Below, one piece after another: positions 1-11,286 of a stretch of 37,254 nucleotides of DNA. Numbering within the stretch: the first letter of the stretch is position 1; the number at the start of each line of letters is the position of its first letter. A program made the position numbers and the translations under genes. Origin of the DNA: Dinochytrium kinnereticum (lineage: Eukaryota; Chytridiomycota; Chytridiomycetes; Chytridiales; Chytridiaceae); assembly GCA_027604005.1 (NCBI GenBank), contig JADGJT010000235.1, forward strand, positions 1 through 37,254, read 5' to 3'. The notes under the pieces were generated by a model. It made no database searches. It was given only the letters and a program-made list of their open reading frames with translations, and was not told the origin of the DNA.

Positions 1-12
1 TTATTATGGGCT

Positions 13-50
13 TACCTTTCAACTATGAGAAATACTCTAGTTGAAAGGTA
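13..50. repeat. 12-bp perfect inverted repeat
   Basis: TACCTTTCAACT at 13-24 is matched exactly by its reverse complement AGTTGAAAGGTA at 39-50, leaving a 14-nt loop. A 12-mer overlapping the left arm, CTTACCTTTCAA (11-22), recurs at 693-704. No function is evident. Confidence 0.75.
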
Positions 51-697
51 GGACAAGAATACATGAATTTATAGCTATCTACACTGCAAGCTGAAATAGG
101 TTGCTAATAGGTGCATATTTTTAATTTATTTCTCTTATATAAGTTAGGAGGATATTAGGAGGATTTCCGCCGAAACGGAGACAATTTAATTAAATTAAAT
201 TAGTCGCTTTAGGCAGTTTGTAGGAACATGCGCCTTCGGCAGCTCCCTTTTTGCCCTTTCACTTATTTACTTGGCAAGAATGACAAAAACCATTGAATTT
301 TCATTTCTTTATAATATTTATTTATGTAAAATCCATGGGAATTTTCCAAGATATCACATCACACAATTCACCAAGTGGTGACTGAAGCCAGCGAGCGCCC
401 CCAACAGAAAAGAGAGTAAAACGCGATGCAAGATACCTCAAACATGAATACCTGACATGCCAGCATTGTGCTTACACCTGTAGTTAAAAAATCAGCACGG
501 CTCTTACCTTAAAAGCTGAAATAAGCCCTTTGGCATTCCAAACTACGAAAAGAGTTATAGAGATATGATCATATACAGATACCAATTTGAAAGTCCGTGC
601 ATATACATCTCCTGGTGCTCTTATCACACAACCTGTTTCCCTAGCAACCCCTAGCAAGCTATGAAAGGTTAAAATCAGTGAGCTCTTGTTCACTTAC

Positions 698-717
698 CTT
701 TCAAACAACTTTGAAAG
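698..717. repeat. 8-bp hairpin containing a copy of the 5' motif
   Basis: CTTTCAAA (698-705) and TTTGAAAG (710-717) form a perfect stem with a CAAC loop. The left side overlaps a second copy of CTTACCTTTCAA, also found at 11-22, so the two hairpin-forming sites share sequence. Confidence 0.6.
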
Positions 718-3372
718 TGAAGGAGACATGTGGTAGATCAGTCCTTTTGCTACCGAGGTCATAAAGAATCAGATTATGCACGCATCCGGACTAACTTACC
801 GGCCTCGTGAGGGATGATGGCTCATAACGTGGTTTAAACAGGTCAAATCTTCAGATCATAACAGCATCCAACTTCCACGCTAACTTTAAAGGGTTAGAAA
901 GATGACGGCCACTCACATTATCATATCATCTTCCGTAGGGTGTGATGATGCAGGGTTCATGTATTCCGTTGCCCGCATCCCTTTTCCAATCCGTGGTGAA
1001 GAGAAACAGGACATGCTTTGGATTCGGAAGGAAAAAAGAGAAAAGTCGTCTGGACAACTTGATTTCGAACAAAAACGACTTGATCGATTCATAAGTCAAA
1101 AGTTGCGCGCAGTAAGTGCACCAAACACACACAGACCACTCCTTCTTGTGGACCCTGGAAACGGTAGAAGGGGTGTAAGTGGTATGCCCATCGCTCCTAT
1201 GGATGAGGTAACTGCTAGGAGGCGTTTCAGTTGTGTTTTGTGAAAATCGTGCGGTTTTGTCCCCGCCGTCTCCTCGAGGTCTCTCCTGTTACGATTGACA
1301 GCCATTAGCGATTATGTTCACTTGGGTGTTGACGGAATGGTGGTCTACTACCACGGTTATTTAAGGGAGGTTCCGCCCGCTGTTCCTCGCAGTTGGGGGT
1401 TTGGAGAAAGGTCGTCGCATTCTTGATCGCTACATCGTCTTTTTTCACAAAACTAGCACTACCAATTGTAGGTCTTTGGACAGCTCTTTATCAGTATCAA
1501 TAGATTACCCAGTTCTTTCTCATCACAGCAAAGGCTGGCCTGTTGTTCTCTTGGGATTACAATGTGGTTTGCTCTAAAAGGGCCCGAACCTTCGCGGCTA
1601 AGCATAAAGGGCCGTCACAACGCGTCGCAGAGTCAGTCCTCCATACATCAGATAGAGGAGGAGATGTAGGGGAGATAACCAGATAATCTAAGCAGCCTCA
1701 CAAGAGTCGCCTAATAACTTGGCGTAGAACCCTTCATAAAAAAAATCGTAAGATTATGTACATACACAATAGGCAGCTTTCGGTTCCTATTTTTAATCTG
1801 TAGTTTTTCTGATGGTTTCGGAACCTCCTAACCCTCAGAAACCCTCAGAACGTATAACTTTTGCATAACTTTCGGTTTGCGGTGTAGAAAACTTCGTAGG
1901 ACTCTATAAGACTCAGATAGTGAAAACTAACAATCGATATGATCTACGCGTAATGAGTTCTTCGTGAATTTTTCAGTCATCTCTGTGATAATTTACAATA
2001 TTCTAGCTCCAGTCCAGTAAGAGGATATACATACATCATTTCTGTAAAGCGCACTGACTTTTATGCCCAAAACCACTTTACAGCACACATTTTCAGAATT
2101 TAATTAAGGAATATGCATGCTCTGTTCTATTTCTTGCGCATGCGCATGATAACTCTGATGAAACATCCTCCGAACGTACTTTATGTTGTTATCTACCTAT
2201 AAAATATTTATTAATTAGAATCTAAGAGTATTGATGGCGTAATGACCACCAGCGCCTTTGCTGTAAAACTTCGCGTTCTTATTCCTCCACCAAATATGCA
2301 CGAATCCTCCTCACAGCTTATAATTAGCTTTTATTTCTGAAGACAAATAGAATGAGCCAATAATCACTGAAATCGCTCATATTTTGACGGACTTCATTTC
2401 AAAATGCCACTTTTGGTCATTTTTGTTGTTTACTTCGGCACACAGAAGCCAAAACGTAACAGCCGTGATTATCCGAGAAATATCCTCATAACGAGAAAAT
2501 ATACTATTACAATATTATCGGTGGTCGAGCCATAATAGCCCAGCTGCCTAACTGTGCGATTTAGTATCGTTGAAGAGCGTAATTGCTCCGGTTACTTCAT
2601 GGAGCAATACGGTGCCTTTTCATTTAAAGGTAAAGCCCATGTACACGCGTTTTTCGAAGCGTTCTACCATACTGCTTTGGTCTGTCCAAGTTTTCCAGCA
2701 TGTTAAGCATCTCTGAAGCTTCAGTGAAGATTGAGACAGTCAGCATTTCTTTTGAACAAAAGGTCACATGAGCTGAAGACACTTGATTTCAACAAGATGG
2801 TGTTATATTTAACATTGCGATTCTAATGCCTAACGGAAGTTGTGTTCTGTTACAAAAAGGATCTAGTAAAAAGAGGAGCAGAACGAGCGTGTTTTGAAAA
2901 ACCAAACTTCATGGACATCATAACGGCAACGTAAGTGTCCGTGCGGTGACCGGAGCCAGCCGCAGACAGATTCGGGGAGGTTCTGGCTACAGCAGTAAAG
3001 CCACAGCCTTACCCTTCCAATTTTCAAGAAACGGCTAATAGCCCTGCTTAGCCTCAGCACAGCAGCCAGCCAAATAACCATTGGCGCATTCGTCTGAGTC
3101 TCACCCACCTCCCTGAACCCCCATCGTCGCATCTCTTAGCGTTGAGGCGCAATGGCGGGCGCGGGAACATGGGCAAGATGCGAGCTAAGTGATGATATGG
3201 TGACGTTTTCCAAAAGGGACCCTCTGAGATGACCAATTGGCCTCCTACCTTCCTTTGCCCTCGGCGGGCGACTTTTAACTCCTGTGATCTGAAGGGAGCG
3301 GTAGAAATCAATCCTGTTCCAGCCTCTCCCAAAAATCGGCTATGGGCAGAAATACACTCGCTGCCACCACTG

Positions 3373-3586
3373 CTCCTGCCGCCACCTTTGAACTTCCAGG
3401 CAATGGAGGCGCATGGATGGCTGCCGGAGTAGCGGTGGCGAGCAATAGAAGAAAACGAAAAACAAGAACAATACAGAAAACAAACTCACTTGACCCCTTG
3501 ACAGACTTGCGCGGCACTCCTGCCACCACCTTTGAACTTCCAGGCAATGGAGGAGCTTGGATGGCTGCCGGGAGTAGCGGTGGCCG
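3373..3586. repeat. Direct duplication of about 70 bp, offset 144 bp
   Basis: The segment beginning CTCCTGCC at 3373 recurs at 3517 with only a few differences through the sequence that reads GCAATGGAGG and TGGATGGCTGCCGG. The offset of 144 is a multiple of three. The forward frame 3342-3662 therefore repeats the peptide TFELPGNGGAWMAAG twice. No family is recognised. This may be a small local duplication or part of a dispersed repeat. Confidence 0.7.
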
Positions 3587-3729
3587 CAACCAACAGAAAG
3601 AAAACCAAAAAATAAAAAACAAACTTACCTGGGGAAGAGGCCGTCCCAGGAGACGGGGGTGAGTGTTATAACCCGCACCGAACAAAAGCAACTGTGTGTC
3701 CCACCCATGTTACGGGTGTCGGATCGAAG

Positions 3730-3754
3730 CACCCAGTGTTTGCAGCACTGGGTG
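3730..3754. repeat. 9-bp perfect hairpin
   Basis: CACCCAGTG (3730-3738) and CACTGGGTG (3746-3754) are exact reverse complements around the 7-nt loop TTTGCAG. The site lies about 600 bp upstream of the phosphate transporter start, with no T-run to suggest a terminator. Confidence 0.7.
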
Positions 3755-4249
3755 GGTATCTTGATGTTTGAACGCAGCATGGCATGGTAGCGATTATCCC
3801 GTGTTCCACGCGTGAATGGATACTGGGGCGAGGCCTCACCACCAGGCATCAACGATCCAAACAACCATTGCGATGGTGGATGACCGGGAATTTAAAGTTT
3901 GTGAACGTGAGCGCAACAACTTTACAGAAAGTTAAACACCTGTCAGGACGTCCCGTTGCTGCTGATTGGCTGGGAGCAGTTGGCACGCGCCACAGGAGTC
4001 AGCACGACGTCTCGTACAACGCAAGCGCTCATTGGCTGATCCCGACCACTCGCCCGTGTATCACCGTTATGATGATGTTTTGGTGGTACAACTACTTGGT
4101 TCGGAATAAGGTTTCGGACGTTAATGGGAAAGATGATATCGGACAACGCTGGTGATGCGTTCTGCATTTCCTTAACGCGACTTGCCCGCAGAAAGGGAAG
4201 GAACTCTCGACAAAAGCAAAAACAACTCTAACTCTAACACGTCCACTAA

Positions 4250-4256
4250 TATAAAA
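4250..4256 (+). promoter_or_regulatory. TATA box of the phosphate transporter gene
   Basis: TATAAAA lies 83 nt upstream of the ATG at 4339, a normal distance for a fungal core promoter. Two inverted CCAAT sequences (ATTGG) lie farther upstream, near 3965 and 4031. No CACGTG Pho4-type site is visible in the 400 bp before the start. Confidence 0.55.
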
Positions 4257-4338
4257 GAGCAGATGCGCGTCCCTCATCTCCCGACACAGGACTACGCTCC
4301 AATCCCCCAAACCCCCCTGAGATTACTTCACTCACATC

Positions 4339-6076
4339 ATGTCTGCAGCTGTTTCGGCTCAAATCCTCGCTCGTGTCAAGGAATACTCATGGATGCTGCC
4401 AGTGGCATCGCCCATCGCCTTCATTATGGCATGGGGCATGGGTGCCAACGAGCTCTCCTCCAACTGGGGTAATGTCTTTGGGTCTCGGGTCCTGGTAAGC
4501 TTGATCCCTATTACCCATTCTTGCTGCTTTCCAGCCGACACTTCCCAATAAATTAGTGCTGATCTTTTCATTTTGCGGTACACCAGAAACTTTGGCAAAT
4601 TGTCCTTCTAGCTGCGGTTTTTGAGTTTACTGGTGCCATGGCTCTTGGAAGCGGTGTTGCAAGCACGATCCGTGGATCCATTATCTCATCTTCCCGCTAT
4701 TCCAACGCCCCTGAGCAGCTCATGTTTGGTTTCCTCGTCGTCCTCATCACCTGCTCCGTCTGGCTCATCATTGTCAACTGTTTCGGTCTGCCTGTGTCCG
4801 ACTCTCAAACCACTGGTAAACATTACTTTTATTGGCGTTTTCAGCTAACTTTTTACCCGTAAATAGTACTCTCTCTCGTCGGTGTTGGAATCGCCTCTCG
4901 TGGTTGGGACTCGATTCGTTGGGATCCTGGAATGCGGAACATTGGACTTGCCTGGGTGTCTTCTCCCTTCTCTGCTGCCCTCCTCTCCGCCGCCTTCTTC
5001 TACGTCGTCAAGGTCTTCATTCTGCAACACGAAAATGCCACACTTCGCGCAAAGCGTTTCTTCCCCGTTTTTGTTTTCTTTATTCTCTTCGTCAATATCT
5101 TCTGGTTCGTCTTTGAGACTCCCGCCATTGAGGATGGGCTTGAGGCCTGGATGAAGGCTGCCATCGCCGCCGGTGGAGCACTCTTCTTCACTCTCATCGC
5201 CCAATTCACGTATTTCCGTTGGGTCAGCAAGAAGATGGACGAGGTGGACGCCGCTGCAACTCTCTCCAGCGTCGAGGCCCAGGTCGTCTCGGTAGCTGGA
5301 AACGACGATGGCATTGTTTCTGACGAGAAGAAGATTCCCAATGAAGAGAAGCCCAAACAGCTCGCAAGGGTCGAGACGTTCCTCTCCAGCAACAAGATCA
5401 CTGGCGTTCTCGTTGAAGACCACCAGGGGAAAGCCATTGCCGCCAACTCTCAGCTTAGCAACGTTCACGACTCTGCCGATGTCTACCCTGCCGGCGTCGA
5501 GCTTCTGTTCACTCACCTCCTCATTGTCACTGCCTGCCTTAAATCTTTTGCGCATGGTGCCTCCGATGTGTCAAACGCGTAAGTTCAACTGAACCGTTTA
5601 CCGTCTATTCAAAATTTCACCATTCATGTTTTCTTCCCAACAGAACTGGACCCCTCGCTGCTATTCTCAACATTCTCGATGACGGCAAAATCGACTCCCA
5701 GTCCAAAATACCTCTCTGGACCCTCGCGATTGGTGCCTCCGGTATGGCCTTTGGTATCATCACCTACGGTTACAAGACCCTCACCACCTTGGCTGTGAAA
5801 GTTACCCGCATCTCCCCTGTCCGCGGTGTCTGCATTGATGCCGCCGGTGCCATCGTTATCATCGTCTGCACCTACCTTAAGATCCCCATCTCTTCTACTC
5901 AGGTTACTGTCGGTGCCATTATCGGTGTTGGTATCATCAACGGATCTCTCCTGAAAGACCGTATTCACTGGGGTAACCTCCTCATCATCGCCTTGGGATG
6001 GCTTGTTACTCTTGTCTTCTCATCGCTTTTGTCTTTCTCTCTCTACTCTTTCGGTGCCAAGGCTCCCAAGGCTTAA
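4339..6076 (+). CDS. PiT-family phosphate transporter (Pho89-like), 4 exons
   Basis: This gene encodes a 509-residue membrane protein of the PiT (inorganic phosphate transporter) family, which in fungi is the Pho89 type that imports phosphate with Na+ or H+ at the plasma membrane. Exons are 4339-4494, 4587-4815, 4867-5578 and 5644-6076, joined by GT-AG introns of 92, 51 and 65 nt with matching phases. The two diagnostic PiT repeats are visible: GANELSSNWG near residues 35-44 and HGASDVSNATGP from residue 358, the latter crossing the third splice junction. Between them is a hydrophilic, Lys/Glu-rich loop, as usual for the family. The first motif reads GANE rather than the common GAND, so the N-terminal half is slightly atypical. 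Numerous hydrophobic segments fit about 10-12 helices. The substrate ion pair cannot be read from sequence. Confidence 0.9.
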
Positions 6077-7089
6077 ACAGCCACATGTCCCCTCAGTTTG
6101 TTCGAGAACATTTATCTTAAACCGACTCCGAAACAAACACTAATCGTGGATCATTGGTCATTGGTTTTCCGTTGCAATGTCTTTTTTTCGCTTACATTTT
6201 CTTCCAATACTTTGTTTTTGTTCTTCTTCTCATGGTTTTATAATCACGACCACATTTAATCTTTTTCCAATTGTTCTTGCATCTCAGCTTCCGCCCCAGT
6301 GCCTTGAAGCTCAGTTAAAGCAAATAAACCTCATAATGCCCAGCATGAACTAAACAACCCCTATAAACCTCATCTTTTTGTCCTCCTTTCCCATTTTAAA
6401 CGTTTTCTTCCTTCTACTCTAAGCTTATTCGAAGTCACATTGTTTTCATGAGGAATTCAAAAGAGGTGCGAAGTTCGACATTCCTAATTACACCGACCTA
6501 CTGTTGGCTTGTAAAGCACTGGCGTTTGGACCGTATGTCGGCATTTTCTGTCCCATCCCCTTATAGCCGAATAAATGAACCTTTTTGATAACCACATAAT
6601 CTTTTTCAGCAACGCGTTGATTATTATTTGCTGTTAAGTTGCTGACTCGATCACGAACTTCATGTTGAAAGGTGGAAGCTGTCATGAAACATCTCCAGAA
6701 AGATGCGAGGGAATATTCGCTGAACTGACAAACTTGTTGGTGGAACAGAGAAGGTGAGGCGTGAGGAATGAAAAGAAAAGTTGAAGCTTTCGTGTGATTT
6801 ATCAAAGAAAATGATAAATTTGTATAAAGCAGGAGTCTGTCTTGAATAAACGTATAAAATGCCAACTTATTAAAATGTTTTCTGTTATCGAAATTGAAAT
6901 AAATGAGATATTACACGCTTTTTGCAAGTTGGTCTGCTTTACATCGCATTAATAAACAAACTTTGCACCCACGCGAAAGTATTAAGACACCCAACTCAAT
7001 TCACATAAAAGCTTTCCCATAAACCAGATGGTGAGAAAACAGAAGGATCAAAAGCAAGGACCTAATTGGTATCAAGAATACTCATAAAT
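6077..7089. other. Intergenic, convergent 3' ends
   Basis: This is the space between the phosphate transporter (ending at 6076 on +) and the unrecognised gene ending at 7090 on -. It is T-rich just after the transporter stop and holds an AATAAA near 6324. A 125-codon minus-strand frame at 6488-6865 begins with TTG and resembles no family. I see no gene here. Confidence 0.6.
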
Positions 7090-8281
7090 CTAGCGTCGAG
7101 ATCGCTTGCTACGCCTTTTCTGTTTCTTCTTCTTATCAGCCTTGTCCCGTGAAGTTTTGACCTCCTTCTCGGCAAGCGTCTCATTAGACATACAGCTTTC
7201 TCCCTCAACATTTAACTCTTTCACACCCAAGCCTTGTTCTTCCTCGGACCTGCAAACCTTTGTTTTCTCCAAGTTATCGTATTCTACAGGGGCCCAGCTG
7301 GAGGTTGCAAGCAGGGGCGAAGCCTTGGGACCCAACGGCAAGTCAATTATGTCGTAAGACTCGATAATGTCTTCTGCCGCCTCTTGAACAATCTCCAAGG
7401 GTTCCAAACCGTCGTAAGAGGGAAAGAAGCACACGTTCGGCTGACTCTGTTGGAATGCGGCCATCGACTCCACGTAGTAAGGGTGCATCGTCTCAGGGCA
7501 CGACGGTGGAGAAAAAAGCATCACTTGTTGGCAAGGCATGCCGTAAGGATAAAAAACGGCGGGATATCCGTAGGCAGGCGCTGGTGGAGAGCATTCGTAC
7601 TCAAAAGCCTGAGCTCCACAGGACCAGTACTTCATTTGACCTTTTGCCTGAACCACAGCTTCAGTGGGCTGCATCTCGACCCTCTGATGGATGAAATCAG
7701 CTCCTCTCTTCATCCGAACCGCCCACTCATGGATAGGCCGATCGCCGTTCACCAGCTGAAAGTCATCGCTCCCGATCACCGCACCCGCAATATGCGTCAC
7801 TCCCCAGTCGATAGATTGGAGAGGAAGATGGAAATCGACTCGAGCCAACGTTGATGTTGCACGCTGTTTGTCCAAAATGGCTGAAATCTTGGGGTCCATT
7901 GCACACAGAACCATGGGTACGCACCCAGTCGCCTCATCAACAGCGTTCCTGATACGGGAACTGCTGTTGGCGAATATTGAGGTACTAGAATTAGAAGGAG
8001 AAGTTTGGCGGTGAGGTTTTGTTGATTGCTGTTTGTCAAAAGTGGGGGGAACGGTTGATGGTTGGAAGTACGTACAGCTGTTTCCGAATATCAAATCGGA
8101 AAGCCTCCATATCTGCCAGGTAGGTGGCAGTCCGTGATCCCTTTCGATTCTTGCATCCATGGTTCCGCCTACGTGGAGTTTTCCCTGATGTGTGGAGAGT
8201 CTTCTTCTCTTCTCCTTTGGTCTCTTGCTTCAACGACATCTCGGTAACCCGCGTAAAGGTAGTAGACCTGATATTGTTCAT
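7090..8281 (-). CDS. Unrecognised protein with basic C-terminal tail, 2 exons
   Basis: I do not recognise this protein. The model is exon 1 at 8281-8076 and exon 2 at 7984-7090, joined across a 91-nt intron that starts GTACGT and ends TTCTAG, giving 366 residues. The splice moves a Lys/Arg-rich N-terminal frame (KTPRRRNHGCKNRKGSRT) into the long downstream frame in phase. An unspliced alternative starts at 8160 with 356 residues, and a shorter start at 8239 is also possible. The middle contains a Pro/Tyr-rich stretch (PAPAYGYPAVFYPYG) followed by acidic sequence. The end is strongly basic (DKKKKQKRRSKRSRR) and looks like a nuclear or nucleolar targeting signal. No membrane helix or signal peptide is seen. 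It could be a nucleic-acid-associated protein, but that is a guess. Confidence 0.65.
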
Positions 8282-10466
8282 TTTTTTTGATTTCTGCAGT
8301 TTATGAGAAGAATCTGATTATTTTCTGCACGTATCTTGAGCACCTTCCTATTATAAAAGGTGGGTTTGGCGCTGCTTGGGGTTGTGAAGATGAAGGGGGA
8401 AGGCAACTAACCTCAATCTTTACTAGTGTATGAGTTTCTACAAACTTTCTTCACTAAGCAATCCCCAACTCCCTCTGTTTTTAACTGAATGCTGGGATAT
8501 ACACGTCTCCACTGGTTTTTATGGTTTAGAACATGACATTATTATTATTGGTGGGTTGTGGAGTTTATGATTGGGAACAATGGCGGAAACAAAAAAAAAA
8601 AAGTTGACAAATAATCCCTCCACATCAAATCACAATGTCAAACACGCGTTCGTCTCGCGAGACGCATCATCGCGATTGACATGAAGAATGGCAAACACTG
8701 ACTAACCTTTATCAATGATTCACCTTTCACAAACCTCATTGTATTTAGACAATAACCCATCATTTTCGTAGCTTTTGTATGGAGGAACATTGTTTTCCTT
8801 TGTTCATATAATAGGTCCAAAGCCCCCTCCTGCATTTCATTGACTTCTAACCTTTTTCTCGTGAAAGAAAACCAAATAAATAATTAAAATAGTAATAATT
8901 ATTAAAAATGCCTCTTCCGTCACCGCCTCGACACGCTTATCCCTAAACAGCACCTTGTGGCTGAGTCTTATATTAGGAAGGGAGTGGCTCGGCGATGTTG
9001 ATTTTCAACGTAATTATAACAGTGACAAGGTATAATGTTGACGCAGCTTCTTGTCGCAGCTCCACTTACGCAGGTATCGTCAAGAGGGGAAGCCGGTCTC
9101 TGGATTTTTTTCCAAACTGTTATGTATTGTATGGTTGTTTTTTCCAACCACTCAGTGATTGATAAGATCCGCGAATTTCCAATCCCGGTCCTGCGCCATT
9201 GACACTGTTTGTGATGCGGGAACACTCGCAGCTAAGGCCAATCGGATTGCAATTGCCTTATCCCTTGGGTTTCAGCGTACCCAAACTTCCAAGACTCGAT
9301 CTAACGTGCGATCTCTGTCGTCTACAACAATAGTATAATTACTCTTCTACTTCCTTTTTGGTGTTCCAAAAACTTACCGTTCTTATTTTCGTCTTATTTC
9401 TTAGGGCTGTTAATATCCACAATCATTCATGAGATGAGGAGGAGTGATGTTCCCCATGCTTGCATGGAATACTTGTCTAAAGAACCAGCTGGACGTGCTT
9501 CAAGGGAACTGTCTCGATCGCTGAAATCCTCCCTCCTGATCCCGTTGATCCCAAAAAGGGCGGACAGCAACTGTTTTTGTGAGGCGCATCATTCACTAAT
9601 ATTTGTGTTTGTGGTTTTGAAAAACAGATGGAATATAAAGTTTCTGCGTCCCTCACCTCGGGAAGACAGGTTACTTTCTGGCTGGTAAGGAGTTTTGCGT
9701 CAGTCGTTGGGATAAGTGTTATCGCGAAATGAGCCTACAGCTGTTGTGAATATATGTTCATAGTTATGTCTGTTTTGAAGGTAGCGTATTAAAAAATGGC
9801 AATCAGTTTCTGTGTTGTTTTACATGAACAAGCCTCAGCCCCAATGGTCCAAACTGTCTAAACCACCACAGTCTAAATAGATTAGATTCTGCACTTTCAT
9901 ATTAAGAATACGCGTGTGTATAAATCAACCAGAAGATCAATTAGTGTGTTCGTGATAAACAAGTGAAGAAAAGCAAAGGTCAGTGCGAAACAAAGAAAGA
10001 AGCATAATAATGATTCGCGTTTCGATATGACGGTGCATTGCCCTTAAACGCAAAAGCATTATACTGCTGATATTCTATTACCATTGTCTTCGTTTTCAAT
10101 GGCTTCCTTAGATGCAACTACTTCAAAGGAAACAAATGAAAGGCTGTGCATAGTGAAAGTAAGCAAGATAATATTCAACAAAACACAACATTTCTCCTTG
10201 GAACAGAAAAAAAAAATCGCGGCACAAAACGAGAATGTAGGGAATAGTTCAATGTATAAAATTGACAACAAAAAGAATAGATAGCTGCAGCGCGAAGTGA
10301 CAAAAGGCGAGACTGAAATGCACGAAAACGGAAAAACAAAACGATAAGACGCTTCCATCAATCCGCATTCACAAAAGAAAGACTTCAAAAAAGAAAAAAA
10401 AAAAAAGAAAGAAACATCATCCACAAAAAGCAAAACAAAAAAATTAAACAAAAAAACTCCAAAACT
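8282..10466. other. Intergenic, no gene recognised
   Basis: About 2.2 kb without a supportable gene on either strand. A TATAAAA at 8352-8358 points rightward but no rightward gene follows. Bases 9950-10460 are A-rich on the plus strand with many short A-runs; they lie beyond the 3' end of the minus-strand tetraspan gene. Short open frames (9434-9688, 10059-10451 minus) are low-complexity or lack any family signal. Confidence 0.55.
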
Positions 10467-11286
10467 CTACTGACTCAGCCTATAAACAAAAAAGCTTCCA
10501 ACAGTCGCCGCAATCCCAAACATCCATGAAGCAATACACATGATAAACCCTGCGCTAAAACTCGGCTGCAAATTCGCTGAAGACCCCAGCGAAAACTTGC
10601 TTTGAAACGACGAAGCAATGCACATGGACACAAACATAAAGAACGTCAATGAGACCGACGCTCCGATCGTCGTCAAAGAGTAGATCTTGGCTTGAGTCGT
10701 TCGGCGTTGAAGGAAGAAGAGGGCAAAGGTCACAGCTCCGAGGAAGCCAAGGAGGACGGCTTTCAAGATTGAGTTAAAAAAAAAAAAAGCAATAGACGAC
10801 CAAACATTGAATAAAGATGAGGATAGAGAGAACACTTACAAAGAATAAGAGTAACCCTTGCGCCGTAGAATAAGTTACAGGCGCTAGTCATGGTCGGAAT
10901 AGCATTGAGGAACTCAGTCCCACATATTACAGCGCTGCCAGTCGCAGGCCCGCACGAGTTGTTTTCACATTTGGTGGTCTGAAAGAAACCCCATGTTCTA
11001 AGACCCACAAAAAAACAAAGCAGGTGAGAAAAAGAGCATGGAAACCTCATGAAAAGATAAATATGCATACAGAGACTCTCTTGAGATGATGATCTTGAAC
11101 CAGTGGCTGCTGGCAGTGGCGGCTATAGCGAGTATAAGCGTCAGTAGGTACCTGTTGAAAGAGAGCAAAGGGATCGTAAGCATCCTGAGAAGGACAAGGA
11201 GCGAGTGCCATCAAACGGAAAGACATTGCGTACAGCACAGGCGTTCCGTAGGTCACAAACGGCTTGGATCGCTCAATGAAACCCAT
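10467..11286 (-). CDS. Four-helix claudin-like membrane protein, 4 exons
   Basis: Exons at 11286-11234, 11151-11071, 10997-10840 and 10759-10467 join in phase through GT-AG introns of 82, 73 and 80 nt to give 194 residues. Four hydrophobic segments are clear: about residues 16-36 (LLTLILAIAATASSHW), 92-115, 123-145 and 165-190. The loop after helix 1 holds WGFF followed by a paired-cysteine stretch (KCENNSCG) and two more cysteines. This resembles the W-GLW-C-C loop of the claudin/PMP22/Sur7-like tetraspan superfamily, which work in plasma-membrane domains. The C-terminus ends almost directly after helix 4, so there is no long cytoplasmic tail. The start at 11286 begins with a short polar segment leading into helix 1. 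The exact subfamily is uncertain, and Sur7/PalI proteins are the closest alternative. Confidence 0.7.

Larger units (their letters stand above)
1..4249. other. Long gene-poor stretch, no recognised gene
   Basis: I find no open frame with family resemblance, no convincing exon chain and no RNA gene on either strand. The open frames here are short (the longest 127 codons), overlap antisense, and have no recognisable motif. Bases 1 to about 3000 are more AT-rich than the gene-bearing part of the window. The stretch holds small inverted repeats and one direct duplication, listed separately. It could contain decayed mobile-element sequence or a distal promoter, but I see no transposase, reverse transcriptase or terminal repeats that would prove this. 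Confidence 0.6.

Noticed and set aside
902..1243. 113-codon forward open frame in the left gene-poor region
   Set aside because: It has no family resemblance, overlaps open frames on the other strand and has no supporting splice context. I treat it as chance.
6488..6865. 125-codon minus-strand open frame after the phosphate transporter
   Set aside because: It starts with TTG rather than ATG and has no recognised motif. Although its C-terminal half looks slightly protein-like, I could not support it.
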